From NCBI GenBank assembly GCA_028275005.1, contig JAQCNN010000157.1, positions 1 through 22,101 of the forward strand: a stretch of DNA of 22,101 nucleotides, given 5' to 3'. Origin of the DNA: Salinirussus sp. GTDB lineage: Archaea; Halobacteriota; Halobacteria; Halobacteriales; Haloarculaceae. The translations under genes were made by a program, and so were the position numbers. Positions 14,311-22,101 of this stretch are shown one piece after another (positions within the stretch are counted from its first letter, which is position 1; each line of letters opens with the position of its first letter). The notes beneath the pieces are model-generated. The model saw nothing but the letters and a program-made list of their open reading frames with translations, did no database searches and was not told the DNA's origin.

Positions 14311-15162
14311 ATGACGGACGTGCCGACGGACATGTTGGAGCGACTCGGGCTGACCGAGTACGAGCAGACGGCCCTCGCGGAGCTTCTGACACTCGGCCGG
14401 ACGACCGCACCGAACCTGGCCGAGGCAACGGGGATCCCGAAGGCACGGGTCTACGGCGTACTCGACTCGCTGGCCGACCGGGGGTACATCGAGGTGATCC
14501 CCGGCCGGCCAAAGGAGTACCAGCCAAAGTCGCCGGCGGAGGTGCTCGACCGGGCCGTCGAGAACCGCCGCCAGGAGTTCGAACAGTACCGACAGGACCT
14601 CGACGGGATGCGCGAGCGGTTCCTCGCCGAGTTCCGGCCCCGCTACGAGCGGGCGAGCGAGGACGTCCGGCCCGCCGAGGAGCTGTTTCACGTTGTCGAT
14701 GTCGGCGAGCCGAGCGAGACCGAGACCCGGCGGCTCTACCGCGAGGCGGACGAGCGGGTCGACGTTATCACGAAGAGTTTCGAGTATCTGGAGGCGGTCG
14801 AGCCCGTCCTGTCCGGGGCACTCGACCGGGTCGAGGTGCGCGCACTACTGAACCACCCCGACCTGCTCTCGGCCGAAAACCGGGAGATACAGGCCAACAC
14901 TGTCGGGCGTCTGCGGGAGTCCTACCCCGGTGTCGCGCTACGGTTCTCGACCGGGCAACTGCCCTGGCGGGGGACACTGACCGACCCGAGCATGGCATAC
15001 GACTCCGGCGAGGCCATCTTCCTCGTCGAGGAGCCCAGTGTCCCAAACCACATGCGCCAGGCCGCAATCACGGGGAACGGCTCCTTTGTCGCCGGGCTGA
15101 AGCGGTATATGGACCTCGTGTGGGACCACGAGAGCGTCGGGGAGTACCCGGGCACAGGATGA
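14311..15162 (+). CDS. TrmB-family transcriptional regulator
   Basis: The 283-residue protein has an N-terminal winged helix (about 7-78) with LGLTEYEQTALAELLTLG, TAPNLAEATGIPKARVYGVL as the recognition-helix region, and GYIEVIPGRPKEYQPKSP as the wing. A helical dimerisation segment (about 80-115) follows. The C-terminal effector-like domain (about 120-275) includes RVDVITKSFEYLEAVEPVL and VEVRALLNHPD, typical of TrmB proteins that lack the full maltose-binding domain of Thermococcus TrmB. The ligand and targets are unknown. Its stop codon overlaps the start of the DUF2391 gene (ATGA), so the two are translationally coupled and probably act together. Confidence 0.9.
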   Translation: MTDVPTDMLERLGLTEYEQTALAELLTLGRTTAPNLAEATGIPKARVYGVLDSLADRGYIEVIPGRPKEYQPKSPAEVLDRAVENRRQEFEQYRQDLDGMRERFLAEFRPRYERASEDVRPAEELFHVVDVGEPSETETRRLYREADERVDVITKSFEYLEAVEPVLSGALDRVEVRALLNHPDLLSAENREIQANTVGRLRESYPGVALRFSTGQLPWRGTLTDPSMAYDSGEAIFLVEEPSVPNHMRQAAITGNGSFVAGLKRYMDLVWDHESVGEYPGTG

Positions 15163-15704
15163 GTGGCCGCCCCCCCGAGGGCCCCGACAGCGAGGAGGTC
15201 GAGGAGCTGCTCGACGAACTCGAGGAGCTGGAGGAGACAGCCGAGAAACCCGGCGAACGGCGCGTCATCACCCAGACGATCGACCTCCTCGACAGGCTCC
15301 CGGGGGGGCGGACGTTCGGTATCGACGACCTGGCCCAGCAGGTTGTCGGCGGGTTCATCCTCTCGGCACCGTTCGTCGTGACCGAGGAGGTCTGGGCCCT
15401 CGCCGCGGGGATGAGCACACTCCAGTGGGGGGTGACGGTGGCGATGGTGGTGCTGATCGGCTACGGGACACTCTACGGCGCCGACGAGGAGCGCAGCCCC
15501 GACAGGGAAGGGTCGGTGGCCGGCCTGCCGGTCCGGTTTCTCTCGCTGATGACCGTCTCCTACCTCTCGGTGGCGACGCTTGCACTCGTGTTCAACGCGC
15601 CGGCGACGTTCGGGGCCGGCGTCGAGGCGACCGCCAGGGCGGTCTCTATCGGGGCTATCTTCAGCGTCGTCGGGGCCGCGACGGCGGACTCGGTGATCGG
15701 GTGA
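15159..15704 (+). CDS. DUF2391 family membrane protein
   Basis: The 181-residue protein has a strongly acidic, probably coiled N-terminus (SEEVEELLDELEELEE, about 11-26), a linker, and four hydrophobic segments: VVGGFILSAPFVVTEEVWAL, WGVTVAMVVLIGYGTLYG, FLSLMTVSYLSVATLALVF and the C-terminal AVSIGAIFSVVGAATADSV. This layout and the FILSAPFVVTEEVW segment fit the DUF2391 family of putative integral membrane proteins, whose function is unknown. The ATG at 15159 overlaps the TrmB stop codon by 4 bases. An in-frame ATG at 15120 would add thirteen residues but would overlap TrmB further. Confidence 0.8.
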   Translation: MSGRPPEGPDSEEVEELLDELEELEETAEKPGERRVITQTIDLLDRLPGGRTFGIDDLAQQVVGGFILSAPFVVTEEVWALAAGMSTLQWGVTVAMVVLIGYGTLYGADEERSPDREGSVAGLPVRFLSLMTVSYLSVATLALVFNAPATFGAGVEATARAVSIGAIFSVVGAATADSVIG

Positions 15705-15713
15705 GCCGGCGGC

Positions 15714-16304
15714 TCAGACCGTCCCGTCGGTGACCAGTTCCACGAGGGCCTCCCTGACGGTTGCCGCGTGCTCGTCGCGGGTCGAGGGGGCGAGTTCGAG
15801 CTGGATACCGCCGTCGTCGGCCGCGAGCCAGTTCACCGGATTCTCCGGGTGGACCCCGCCGTAGGGGCCGTCGGCGGCCGTCCGGACCGGGACCGGGAGG
15901 GCGTCGTCGAGCCGTCGTTGAACCGACTGTTTGGTGCCGGCGTCGGCTGCGCCGCCGACGACAGCCTCCTCCTCGGCGCGACCGTGCAGGCTGAGTACGG
16001 TGTCGAACCCCCGGCCCGCGACCTGGGCGAGCAGCGGGTGGTCCGCCGGTCGGACCTCCTTCGACGGGGGGTGCCACGCCGCGAAGGCGCCGTTGTCGTC
16101 GTAGCCGAGCCTCGCCCAGCAGGTCGCGTCGGGCAGCCGTGTTGCGAGTTCGAGTGCCGCCTCGGCGGTGCCCGGCTCGACGGCGCCTCCGTGGAGCGCA
16201 CAGACCAGGGTGTCGTCGGTCTCGCCGTCGTCGTACAGGAGTTCGGTGACGTGTCCGGTCGCCGTCGTCTGCCAGGGGCGGGTCGTGATCCTCGGTCGGT
16301 CCAC
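15714..16304 (-). CDS. Poly-gamma-glutamate hydrolase-like protein (PF05908 type)
   Basis: The 196-residue protein starts at a GTG. It has the family's metal-site pattern: CALHGGAVEPGTAEAA near 35-50 (H38 and E43 likely ligands), TVLSLHG at 102-108 (H107), and the late block GGVHPENPVNWL plus GIQLELAPS (about 149-174). Members of this family (PghP and YjqB-like) are zinc peptidases that cut poly-gamma-glutamate. No signal peptide or membrane segment is present, so the protein appears cytosolic and its true substrate is uncertain. It converges with DUF2391 (9-base gap) and diverges from proS. Confidence 0.78.
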   Translation of the reverse strand: MDRPRITTRPWQTTATGHVTELLYDDGETDDTLVCALHGGAVEPGTAEAALELATRLPDATCWARLGYDDNGAFAAWHPPSKEVRPADHPLLAQVAGRGFDTVLSLHGRAEEEAVVGGAADAGTKQSVQRRLDDALPVPVRTAADGPYGGVHPENPVNWLAADDGGIQLELAPSTRDEHAATVREALVELVTDGTV

Positions 16305-16324
16305 AGGTGGGCGCTGGGCGCCAG

Positions 16325-16334
16325 AATCATAACT
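16325..16334 (-). promoter_or_regulatory. TATA-like box of the poly-gamma-glutamate hydrolase-like gene
   Basis: On the minus strand this reads AGTTATGATT, about 25 bases before the GTG start at 16304, supporting leaderless initiation there. Confidence 0.4.
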
Positions 16335-16389
16335 CTGTTTCCGGTCGACGGGGACGGGTGGATGGCGACCGCCCGGTGAAGCGTAGCCT

Positions 16390-16398
16390 GTTTATTGG
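16390..16398 (+). promoter_or_regulatory. TATA box of proS
   Basis: GTTTATTGG is centred about 26 bases before the ATG at 16420. Confidence 0.5.
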
Positions 16399-16419
16399 TC
16401 GGTCACGCAGACGCACTCA

Positions 16420-17874
16420 ATGACCGACGGTCAGGACCTGGGGATCACGGAGTCGAAGGAGTACGCGACCGGCGAGTGGTACGCGGAGGTCGTCCAGAAG
16501 GCCGGTCTCGCCGACTACGCGCCGATGGGCGGGTTTATCGTCACCCGTCCACGGGGGTACGCCATCTGGGAGCGGATCCAGGACTACCTCGACGGCTGGT
16601 TCAAGGATACCGGCGTGCAGAACGCCTACTTTCCGCTGTTCATCCCGGAGAGCTACCTTGAGCGGGAGAAAGACGTCGTCGAGGGGTTCGACCCGGAGGT
16701 GGCGTGGGTGACACACGGCGGGTACGACGAACTCGAGGAGCGACTGGCTGTCCGGCCGACCAGCGAGTCGATCATCGCCCCGTTCATGGCCCAGTGGGTC
16801 CGCTCACACCGTGACCTGCCCCTCCGGCTGAACCAGTGGTGTTCGGTGGTGCGGTGGGAGGCCACCGAGACAAAGCCGTTCTTCCGGACGAAGGAGTTCC
16901 TCTGGCAGGAGGGGCACACCGCCCACGCGACCCAGGAGGAGGCCTGGGCGGAGGCGATGACCCGGCTGGACCAGTACGAGCGTGTCTACGAGGACGTGCT
17001 GGCGCTCCCCGTCCTCCGCGGGCGCAAGCCCGAACACGACAAGTTCCCGGGCGCACACACGACCACGACCGTCGAGGCGCTGATGCCCGACGGCAAGACC
17101 GTGCAGGGGGCGACATCCCACTACCTCGGGACCTCCTTCGCGGAGGCGTTCGACCTCACCTACGCCGACATCGACGAGGAGGAGCGGACCGCCCACACAA
17201 CCTCGTGGGGGCTGTCCTGGCGGGCGATGGGTGCGTTGATCATGACCCACTCCGACGACCAGGGGCTGGTGCTCCCGCCGACACTCGCGCCCACGCAGGT
17301 GGTCATCGTCCCCATCTGGCAGGAGGAGAACAGGGCCAAGATCATCGAGTACGCCGAGGCCGTCGAGAGCACACTCACCGACGCCGGGCTACGGGTCGAC
17401 CTCGACGACCGCGAGAACCGCAACCCCGGCTTCAAGTACAACGAGTGGGAGCTAAAGGGTGTCCCGCTGCGCGTGGAGGTCGGTCCCGACGAGGTCGAGG
17501 ACAGGGAGGTGACGCTGGTTCACCGGCCCGACGGGGAGCGGGCGACGGTCGACCGAGACGGGGTCGCACCGACAACTGAGGACCACCTCGATACGGTCTT
17601 CGCGAAGCTGTACGCCGACGCCGAGGAGACCCTCGAAGGGGAGATCCGCGAGGCCGGGAGCCGCGAGGAGATCCTCGGGACCATCGGCAAACACGGTGGC
17701 TACGTGAAGGCCGGCTGGTGTGGCGAGGCGGCGTGTGAGGAGCCGGTCAAGGAGGCAATCGCCGCCGAGATCGTGATGGTGCCCGAGGACCGGGACGCCG
17801 AGCCGGTCCACGAGGAGTGTGCGGTCTGTGGGAACGACGCAGAAGAGACCGCCTACTTTGCAAAGAGCTACTGA
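16420..17874 (+). CDS. proS: Prolyl-tRNA synthetase, archaeal/eukaryotic type
   Basis: The 484-residue class II synthetase charges tRNA-Pro. The N-terminus starts directly with the catalytic domain (KEYATGEWYAEVVQKAGL), and there is no bacterial-type editing insertion. The class II core is seen in PTSESIIAPFMAQWVRSHRDLP, cut here to its two halves PTSESIIAPF and RSHRDLPLRLNQW, then RTKEFLWQEGHTAHA and, for motif 3, SWGLSWRAMGALIMTHSDD. The anticodon-binding domain follows (about 285-390). The C-terminal zinc domain has four cysteines at C434, C439, C467 and C470, and the chain ends in Tyr (AKSY), as in type 3 enzymes. It is monocistronic with its own promoter. Confidence 0.97.
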   Translation: MTDGQDLGITESKEYATGEWYAEVVQKAGLADYAPMGGFIVTRPRGYAIWERIQDYLDGWFKDTGVQNAYFPLFIPESYLEREKDVVEGFDPEVAWVTHGGYDELEERLAVRPTSESIIAPFMAQWVRSHRDLPLRLNQWCSVVRWEATETKPFFRTKEFLWQEGHTAHATQEEAWAEAMTRLDQYERVYEDVLALPVLRGRKPEHDKFPGAHTTTTVEALMPDGKTVQGATSHYLGTSFAEAFDLTYADIDEEERTAHTTSWGLSWRAMGALIMTHSDDQGLVLPPTLAPTQVVIVPIWQEENRAKIIEYAEAVESTLTDAGLRVDLDDRENRNPGFKYNEWELKGVPLRVEVGPDEVEDREVTLVHRPDGERATVDRDGVAPTTEDHLDTVFAKLYADAEETLEGEIREAGSREEILGTIGKHGGYVKAGWCGEAACEEPVKEAIAAEIVMVPEDRDAEPVHEECAVCGNDAEETAYFAKSY

Positions 17875-17886
17875 CGTCCGGTCGCC

Positions 17887-17904
17887 CCGGCGCCCCAGCG
17901 CCGG
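17887..17904. repeat. GC-rich inverted repeat just downstream of proS
   Basis: CCGGCGC (17887-17893) and GCGCCGG (17898-17904) form a perfect seven-base stem with a four-base loop, 12 bases after the proS stop codon. A competing stem pairs 17884-17890 with 17910-17916. It may mark the end of the proS transcript, but no T-run follows, so a terminator function is uncertain. Confidence 0.35.
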
Positions 17905-17950
17905 CGGCTCCGGGGCTGTCCTCGGCCGGTCCGCACCCAGTATTATGCAC

Positions 17951-17976
17951 CTTATATTCAACAATGGTGGTATAAG
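17951..17976. promoter_or_regulatory. CTTATA/TATAAG inverted repeat upstream of gltB
   Basis: CTTATA (17951-17956) and TATAAG (17971-17976) form a six-base dyad with a 14-base spacer, in an AT-rich island that stands out from its surroundings. Either arm could also be a distal TATA box for gltB, giving a leader of roughly 40 bases. Confidence 0.4.
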
Positions 17977-18001
17977 ACACAATAGTTCAATCGACAGCCT
18001 T

Positions 18002-18032
18002 CAGGGGTAGCCTGATAAACCTGCGTCCCCTG
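18002..18032. promoter_or_regulatory. gltB proximal TATA box flanked by a CAGGGG/CCCCTG dyad
   Basis: TGATAAAC (18013-18020) is centred 27 bases before the ATG at 18044. CAGGGG (18002-18007) and CCCCTG (18027-18032) flank it, with the dyad centre falling exactly on the box at 18017. A protein bound to both arms would block promoter access, so this is a candidate repressor site. Confidence 0.4.
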
Positions 18033-18043
18033 CTAATGATCAC

Positions 18044-21000
18044 ATGAAAGACAGCGACACACCCACCGGTTCCGCGGGCGCCGCCGGGCTCGCGGACCCG
18101 ACCGACGCGCGCTCGAACTGCGGCGTCGGGGTCGTAATGGACCTCGATGGGGGCAACAGCCACGGGGTCGTCGAGGACGGTCTCGAACTGGTACGATGTA
18201 TGGAACACCGCGGAACGACCGGCGCCGAGGAGAACACCGGTGACGGTGCCGGCATCCTGTTACAGACCCCACACGACTTTTTCGCCGACGAGGTCGACGT
18301 CGACCTCCCCGCGCCCGGGAAGTACGCCGTCGGCTCGTTTTTCCTGCCACAGGACGACGATGCACGCGCCGGGCTGAAGGACACGGTCGAGGAACAGCTG
18401 ACCGCCGAGGGTCTCGACGTGCTCACCTGGCGGTCGGTCCCGACCGACAACACGAGCCTGGGACAGACGGCACTCGACTCCGAGCCCGACGTCCAGCAGG
18501 CCTTTGTCACCTCCGCCGACGGCGAGACCGGCGACGCCTTCGACCGACAGCTCTACGTCGGCCGCCGGGCCGTCGAGAACACCGTCGAGGAGCGTGAGCC
18601 CCCAGGGCACGGTCGCTTCTATATCGTCTCGCTGGACCGCAAGACCGTCGTCTACAAGGGACTGCTCACCTCCGGGCAGGTGCCGGAGTACTACCCCGAA
18701 CTGGAGGACGAGCGGATGCGTTCGACCTTCGCGATGGTCCACGCCCGGTTCTCGACGAACACGCTGGGTGCGTGGCACCTCGCCCACCCCTACCGTAACG
18801 TCGTCCACAACGGCGAGTTCAACACCATTCAGGGCAACATCAACTGGATGCGGGCCCGGGAGACGGACATCGCCCACCCCGACTTCGGCGAGGACATCGA
18901 AAAGACCAGACCGATCATCGACGACCCCGAGCAGTCCGACACCGCAAGCGTCGACAACGCCCTCGAGTTGCTGATGATGGGCGGCCGTGACCTGCCACAC
19001 GCCCTCCGGATGCTCATCCCCGAGGCCTGGCGCGGCGAGGCAAACGACGTCGGGGGCGACCGACGGGACTTCTACGACTACCACGCCTCGCTGGTCGAGC
19101 CCTGGGACGGGCCGGCGCTGGTCGCAGCCACCGACGGCGAGCGGATCGGCGCGGTACTCGACCGGAACGGGCTCCGCCCCTGCCGGTACGACGTCCTCGA
19201 GGACAACACACTGGTGATGTCCTCGGAGGCGGGGGCGCTGAGCTACGACGAGAGCGAGATCGAGGAGCGAGGCCGGCTCCAGCCCGGGCAGTGTTTCCTC
19301 GCGGACCCCGAGAAGGGCCGGGTCGTCTCCGACGAGGAGGTCTTCGAGGACCTCACCGACGAGAGGTACGGCGAGTGGGTCGAGGCCGAACAGATCCGCC
19401 CGGAGGACATCTCCACCGGCGAGGACAACCACCCACAGGACGAGGTTGACGCGCTGCGTGCCCACCAGGCCACCTACGGATACACCTACGACGAGGTCGA
19501 CCACCTCATCGAGCCGATGGCCGAGAAGGGCAAAGACCCGATCGGGTCGATGGGTGACGACACCCCGCTGTCGGTGCTCTCGCAGTTCAACCGCCCGCTC
19601 TTTACGTACTTCAAGCAGCTGTTCGCACAGGTGTCGAACCCGCCGCTTGACTACATTCGAGAGGAGCTCGTCACGAGTCTGGAGACCCGGCTGGGCAACC
19701 AGCGAAACCTGCTCGGCGAGAGCCCCGAGCACGCCCGCCAGCTCGTGCTCGACTCCCCGATTCTGACCGACCGGGAGCTTGCCGACATCAAGACGATCGA
19801 CGAGAATGGGGTGTCGACGGGGGTCGTCGACATCACCTACGACCCGGAGGAGACGGACCTCGAAGGGGCGATCGAGGCGGTTCGGGCCGAGGCCGACGAC
19901 GTCGCGGCCGAACACGACATACTCGTGCTCTCGGACCGGAACACGGGTGCGGACCGGGTCCCGGTCCCGAGCCTGCTCGCGACCGGCGGCGTCCACCACC
20001 ATCTCGTGCGCAGCGGACTGCGCAACCAGGTCGGCCTCGTCGTCGAATCCGGTGACCCGCGGGCGGTGCACCACTTCGCAACGCTCATCGGCTATGGCGC
20101 GGGCGCGGTCAACCCGTACCTGGCCTACCAGACCATCGAGGACCTGGTCGCCGGCCCGGACGGCGCCAACCTGCGGACGGCCATCGACGCCTACGTCAAC
20201 GCCGTCGAGGACGGCCTGCTGAAGACGATGGCAAAGATGGGGATCTCGACGGTCGAGAGCTACCAGGGCGCACAGATCTTCGAGGCCGTTGGACTCTCCT
20301 CCTCGCTCATCGAGGAGTACTTCCCCGGCACCGAGAACCGCACCGAGGGGATCGGTATCGAGGAGATCGAGTCCGACCTGACCGCCCGCCACGGCCACGC
20401 GTGGGACGACGACGCCGAGATGGAGCGGGTCGGGGAGTACGAGAACCGCACCGGCGGCATCCACCACCAGTGGAACCCCGACACCGTCGGAACGGTCCAG
20501 CAGGCTGTCCGGACCGGCGACTACGAGCGGTACAAGGAGTTCGCCGAACAGATCAACGACCAGAACGAGACCCTTCAGACCCTCCGTGGGCTCCTGGAGT
20601 TCGACACCGAGGGCCGCGAGTCGGTCCCGGTCGAGGAGGTCGAACCGGTCAGCGAGGTCGTCAAGCGCTTCGAGACGGCGGCCATGTCGCTTGGCTCGCT
20701 GTCCCCGGAGATGCACGAGAACAACGCCATCGCGATGAACCGGCTGGGTGCCTCCGCGAACACGGGCGAAGGCGGGGAGCCACCCGAGCGGTTCAGTACC
20801 GAGAAGGGCTGCAAGACGAAGCAGGTCGCCTCCGGCCGCTTCGGTGTCACCTCCACCTACCTCTCGGAGGCCGAGGAGCTCCAGATCAAGATGGCCCAGG
20901 GCTCCAAGCCCGGCGAGGGCGGCCACCTCCCCGGCAAGAAGGTAAACGAGATGATCGCCCACGTCCGCTACGCGACCCCCGGTGTCGGGCTCATCTCGCC

Positions 21001-22101
21001 GCCCCCGCTGCACGACATCTACTCCATCGAGGACCTCAAACAGCTGATCCACGACCTGAAGGCGAGCAACCCGGAGGCCGACGTCAACGTCAAGCTGGTC
21101 TCCGAGGACGGGATCGGCACCATCGCCGCGGGCGTCGCGAAGGCAAACGCGGACAAGGTCCACATCTCGGGGCACTCCGGCGGGACCGGTGCCTCCCCGA
21201 AGACCTCGATCAAAAACGCCGGCCTCCCCTGGGAGCTCGGGCTGGCCGAGGCGAACCAGATGCTCGTCGCGACGGGGCTGCGTGACCGGATCAAGGTGAC
21301 GACCGACGGCGGGATGAAGACCGGCCGGGACGCCGCCGTGGCGGCCCTGCTGGGCGCGGAGGGCTTTGCCTTTGGGACCGCCTCGATGGTCACCTCCGGC
21401 TGTGTCATGGCCCGGCAGTGTCACGAGAACACCTGTCCGGTCGGTATTGCGACCCAGGACGAACAGCTCCGCGAGCGGTTCCCCGGCGAGCCCCAGCACG
21501 TCATCAACTACATGACGTTCGTCGCCCAGGAGCTACGGGAGATCATGGCCGACCTGGGCTTCGAGACGGTCGACGAGATGGTCGGGCGGGTCGACGCGCT
21601 CCGCCAGCGCACCGACGTCACCCAGGAGAAGGCGAGGAAACTCGACCTCTCGGCGGTGCTTGCCGACCCCGCGACCGACTACGACGTCGACCGGTACAAG
21701 ACCCAGCCCCAGACACACGACGTCGACGAGTCACTCGACTGGGAGCTGATCGAGGCCGCCGAGCCGGCCATCGAGCGCGGCGAGCCGGTGGCCATCGACA
21801 CCGACATCTCCAACGTCGACCGCGCGGTCGGCGCGACGCTCTCGAACCGGATCTCGAAGGCACACGGGACAGAGGGGCTCCCGGAGGACTCCATTACGGT
21901 GCGTTTCGACGGGTCGGCCGGGCAGAGCTTCGGGGCCTTCCTCCAGGACGGCGTGACGATGGACCTGGTCGGGACGGCAAACGACTACGTCGGCAAGGGC
22001 CTCTCCGGCGGAAAGGTCGTCGTCCGGACGCCCGAGACCGCCGGCTACGAGGCCGGCGAGAACATCCTCATCGGCAACGTTGCCCTCTACGGCGCGACCC
22101 A
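18044..22101 (+). CDS. gltB: Glutamate synthase large subunit (3' end beyond the window)
   Basis: About 1352 codons are present of a protein that is usually near 1500. It converts glutamine and 2-oxoglutarate into two glutamates. The class II amidotransferase domain has its nucleophile at C26 (SNCGVGV), GTTGAEENTGDGAG at 57-70, HARFSTNT with R235, and NGE at 256-258. C26 must become N-terminal, so a 25-residue propeptide is predicted. A central domain follows, then the FMN domain with SGHSGGTGASP and TTDGGMKTGRD, and a 3Fe-4S motif with cysteines at 1120, 1126 and 1131, the same spacing as in E. coli GltB. The window ends within the C-terminal GXGXG beta-helix domain (GKGLSGGKVVV). No small subunit (gltD) is visible, so the electron donor (ferredoxin or NADPH) is unresolved. 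Confidence 0.97.
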   Translation, partial: MKDSDTPTGSAGAAGLADPTDARSNCGVGVVMDLDGGNSHGVVEDGLELVRCMEHRGTTGAEENTGDGAGILLQTPHDFFADEVDVDLPAPGKYAVGSFFLPQDDDARAGLKDTVEEQLTAEGLDVLTWRSVPTDNTSLGQTALDSEPDVQQAFVTSADGETGDAFDRQLYVGRRAVENTVEEREPPGHGRFYIVSLDRKTVVYKGLLTSGQVPEYYPELEDERMRSTFAMVHARFSTNTLGAWHLAHPYRNVVHNGEFNTIQGNINWMRARETDIAHPDFGEDIEKTRPIIDDPEQSDTASVDNALELLMMGGRDLPHALRMLIPEAWRGEANDVGGDRRDFYDYHASLVEPWDGPALVAATDGERIGAVLDRNGLRPCRYDVLEDNTLVMSSEAGALSYDESEIEERGRLQPGQCFLADPEKGRVVSDEEVFEDLTDERYGEWVEAEQIRPEDISTGEDNHPQDEVDALRAHQATYGYTYDEVDHLIEPMAEKGKDPIGSMGDDTPLSVLSQFNRPLFTYFKQLFAQVSNPPLDYIREELVTSLETRLGNQRNLLGESPEHARQLVLDSPILTDRELADIKTIDENGVSTGVVDITYDPEETDLEGAIEAVRAEADDVAAEHDILVLSDRNTGADRVPVPSLLATGGVHHHLVRSGLRNQVGLVVESGDPRAVHHFATLIGYGAGAVNPYLAYQTIEDLVAGPDGANLRTAIDAYVNAVEDGLLKTMAKMGISTVESYQGAQIFEAVGLSSSLIEEYFPGTENRTEGIGIEEIESDLTARHGHAWDDDAEMERVGEYENRTGGIHHQWNPDTVGTVQQAVRTGDYERYKEFAEQINDQNETLQTLRGLLEFDTEGRESVPVEEVEPVSEVVKRFETAAMSLGSLSPEMHENNAIAMNRLGASANTGEGGEPPERFSTEKGCKTKQVASGRFGVTSTYLSEAEELQIKMAQGSKPGEGGHLPGKKVNEMIAHVRYATPGVGLISPPPLHDIYSIEDLKQLIHDLKASNPEADVNVKLVSEDGIGTIAAGVAKANADKVHISGHSGGTGASPKTSIKNAGLPWELGLAEANQMLVATGLRDRIKVTTDGGMKTGRDAAVAALLGAEGFAFGTASMVTSGCVMARQCHENTCPVGIATQDEQLRERFPGEPQHVINYMTFVAQELREIMADLGFETVDEMVGRVDALRQRTDVTQEKARKLDLSAVLADPATDYDVDRYKTQPQTHDVDESLDWELIEAAEPAIERGEPVAIDTDISNVDRAVGATLSNRISKAHGTEGLPEDSITVRFDGSAGQSFGAFLQDGVTMDLVGTANDYVGKGLSGGKVVVRTPETAGYEAGENILIGNVALYGAT

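Noticed and set aside
18260..21499. A 1079-codon open frame on the minus strand
   Set aside because: It lies wholly antisense to gltB, whose family motifs are clear. Its translation is repetitive in Leu, Val, Gly, Asp and Arg without recognisable domains. High GC third positions commonly leave such antisense frames open.
1..22101. Mobile elements, prophage, CRISPR arrays, toxin-antitoxin or defence islands
   Set aside because: No transposase, integrase, regularly spaced repeats, nuclease-type defence genes or shift in base composition was seen. The gene content is core and housekeeping.

Overview
The window looks like chromosomal DNA of a halophilic archaeon (class Halobacteria). Support comes from the strongly GC-rich sequence, the acidic predicted proteins, and archaeal markers: an alpha proteasome subunit, the Pop5/Rnp2 protein of RNase P, an archaeal SBDS protein, an AglB/STT3 oligosaccharyltransferase and a TrmB regulator. 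The clearest promoter candidates are AT-rich boxes about 25-30 bases before the start codon, as expected for leaderless haloarchaeal transcripts. The genus cannot be named from sequence alone. Nineteen coding regions are supported and the first and last run off the window. No rRNA, tRNA, CRISPR array, insertion sequence or integrase was seen. No gene-free stretch exceeds 170 bases.

Bases 1-5420 are mostly maintenance and repair. They hold the tail of an unrecognised gene, a DUF555/UPF0212 protein (-), an OGG1-type 8-oxoguanine glycosylase (+), acylphosphatase (+), the NAD(P)HX repair enzyme Nnr (+), the ribosome-associated GTPase HflX (-) and a small FUN14-family membrane protein (+). Three of these genes clear chemical damage (oxidised guanine, acyl phosphates, hydrated NAD(P)H).

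Bases 5471-9036 are RNA and protein quality control. A compact minus-strand operon runs methyltransferase, then Pop5/Rnp2, then psmA, with a 4-base overlap and a 2-base gap. SBDS follows on the same strand but is separated by a plus-strand PsiE-like membrane gene. A 59-residue HEWD-type mini-protein diverges from the operon. This looks like a broken version of the archaeal proteasome/exosome superoperon.

Bases 9143-14242 are surface glycosylation. AglB, the enzyme that transfers dolichol-phosphate-linked glycans to protein, lies 2 bases upstream of a DUF368 protein. DUF368 belongs to the bacterial family that flips undecaprenyl phosphate back across the membrane. An AglG-like glycosyltransferase diverges from aglB. 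The arrangement suggests glycan assembly, transfer and lipid-carrier recycling in one locus, which is the most interesting hypothesis here.

Bases 14311-22101 hold a TrmB-family regulator overlapping a DUF2391 membrane protein, a poly-gamma-glutamate-hydrolase-like protein (-), prolyl-tRNA synthetase, and the first ~1352 codons of glutamate synthase (gltB), whose promoter region contains two inverted repeats.
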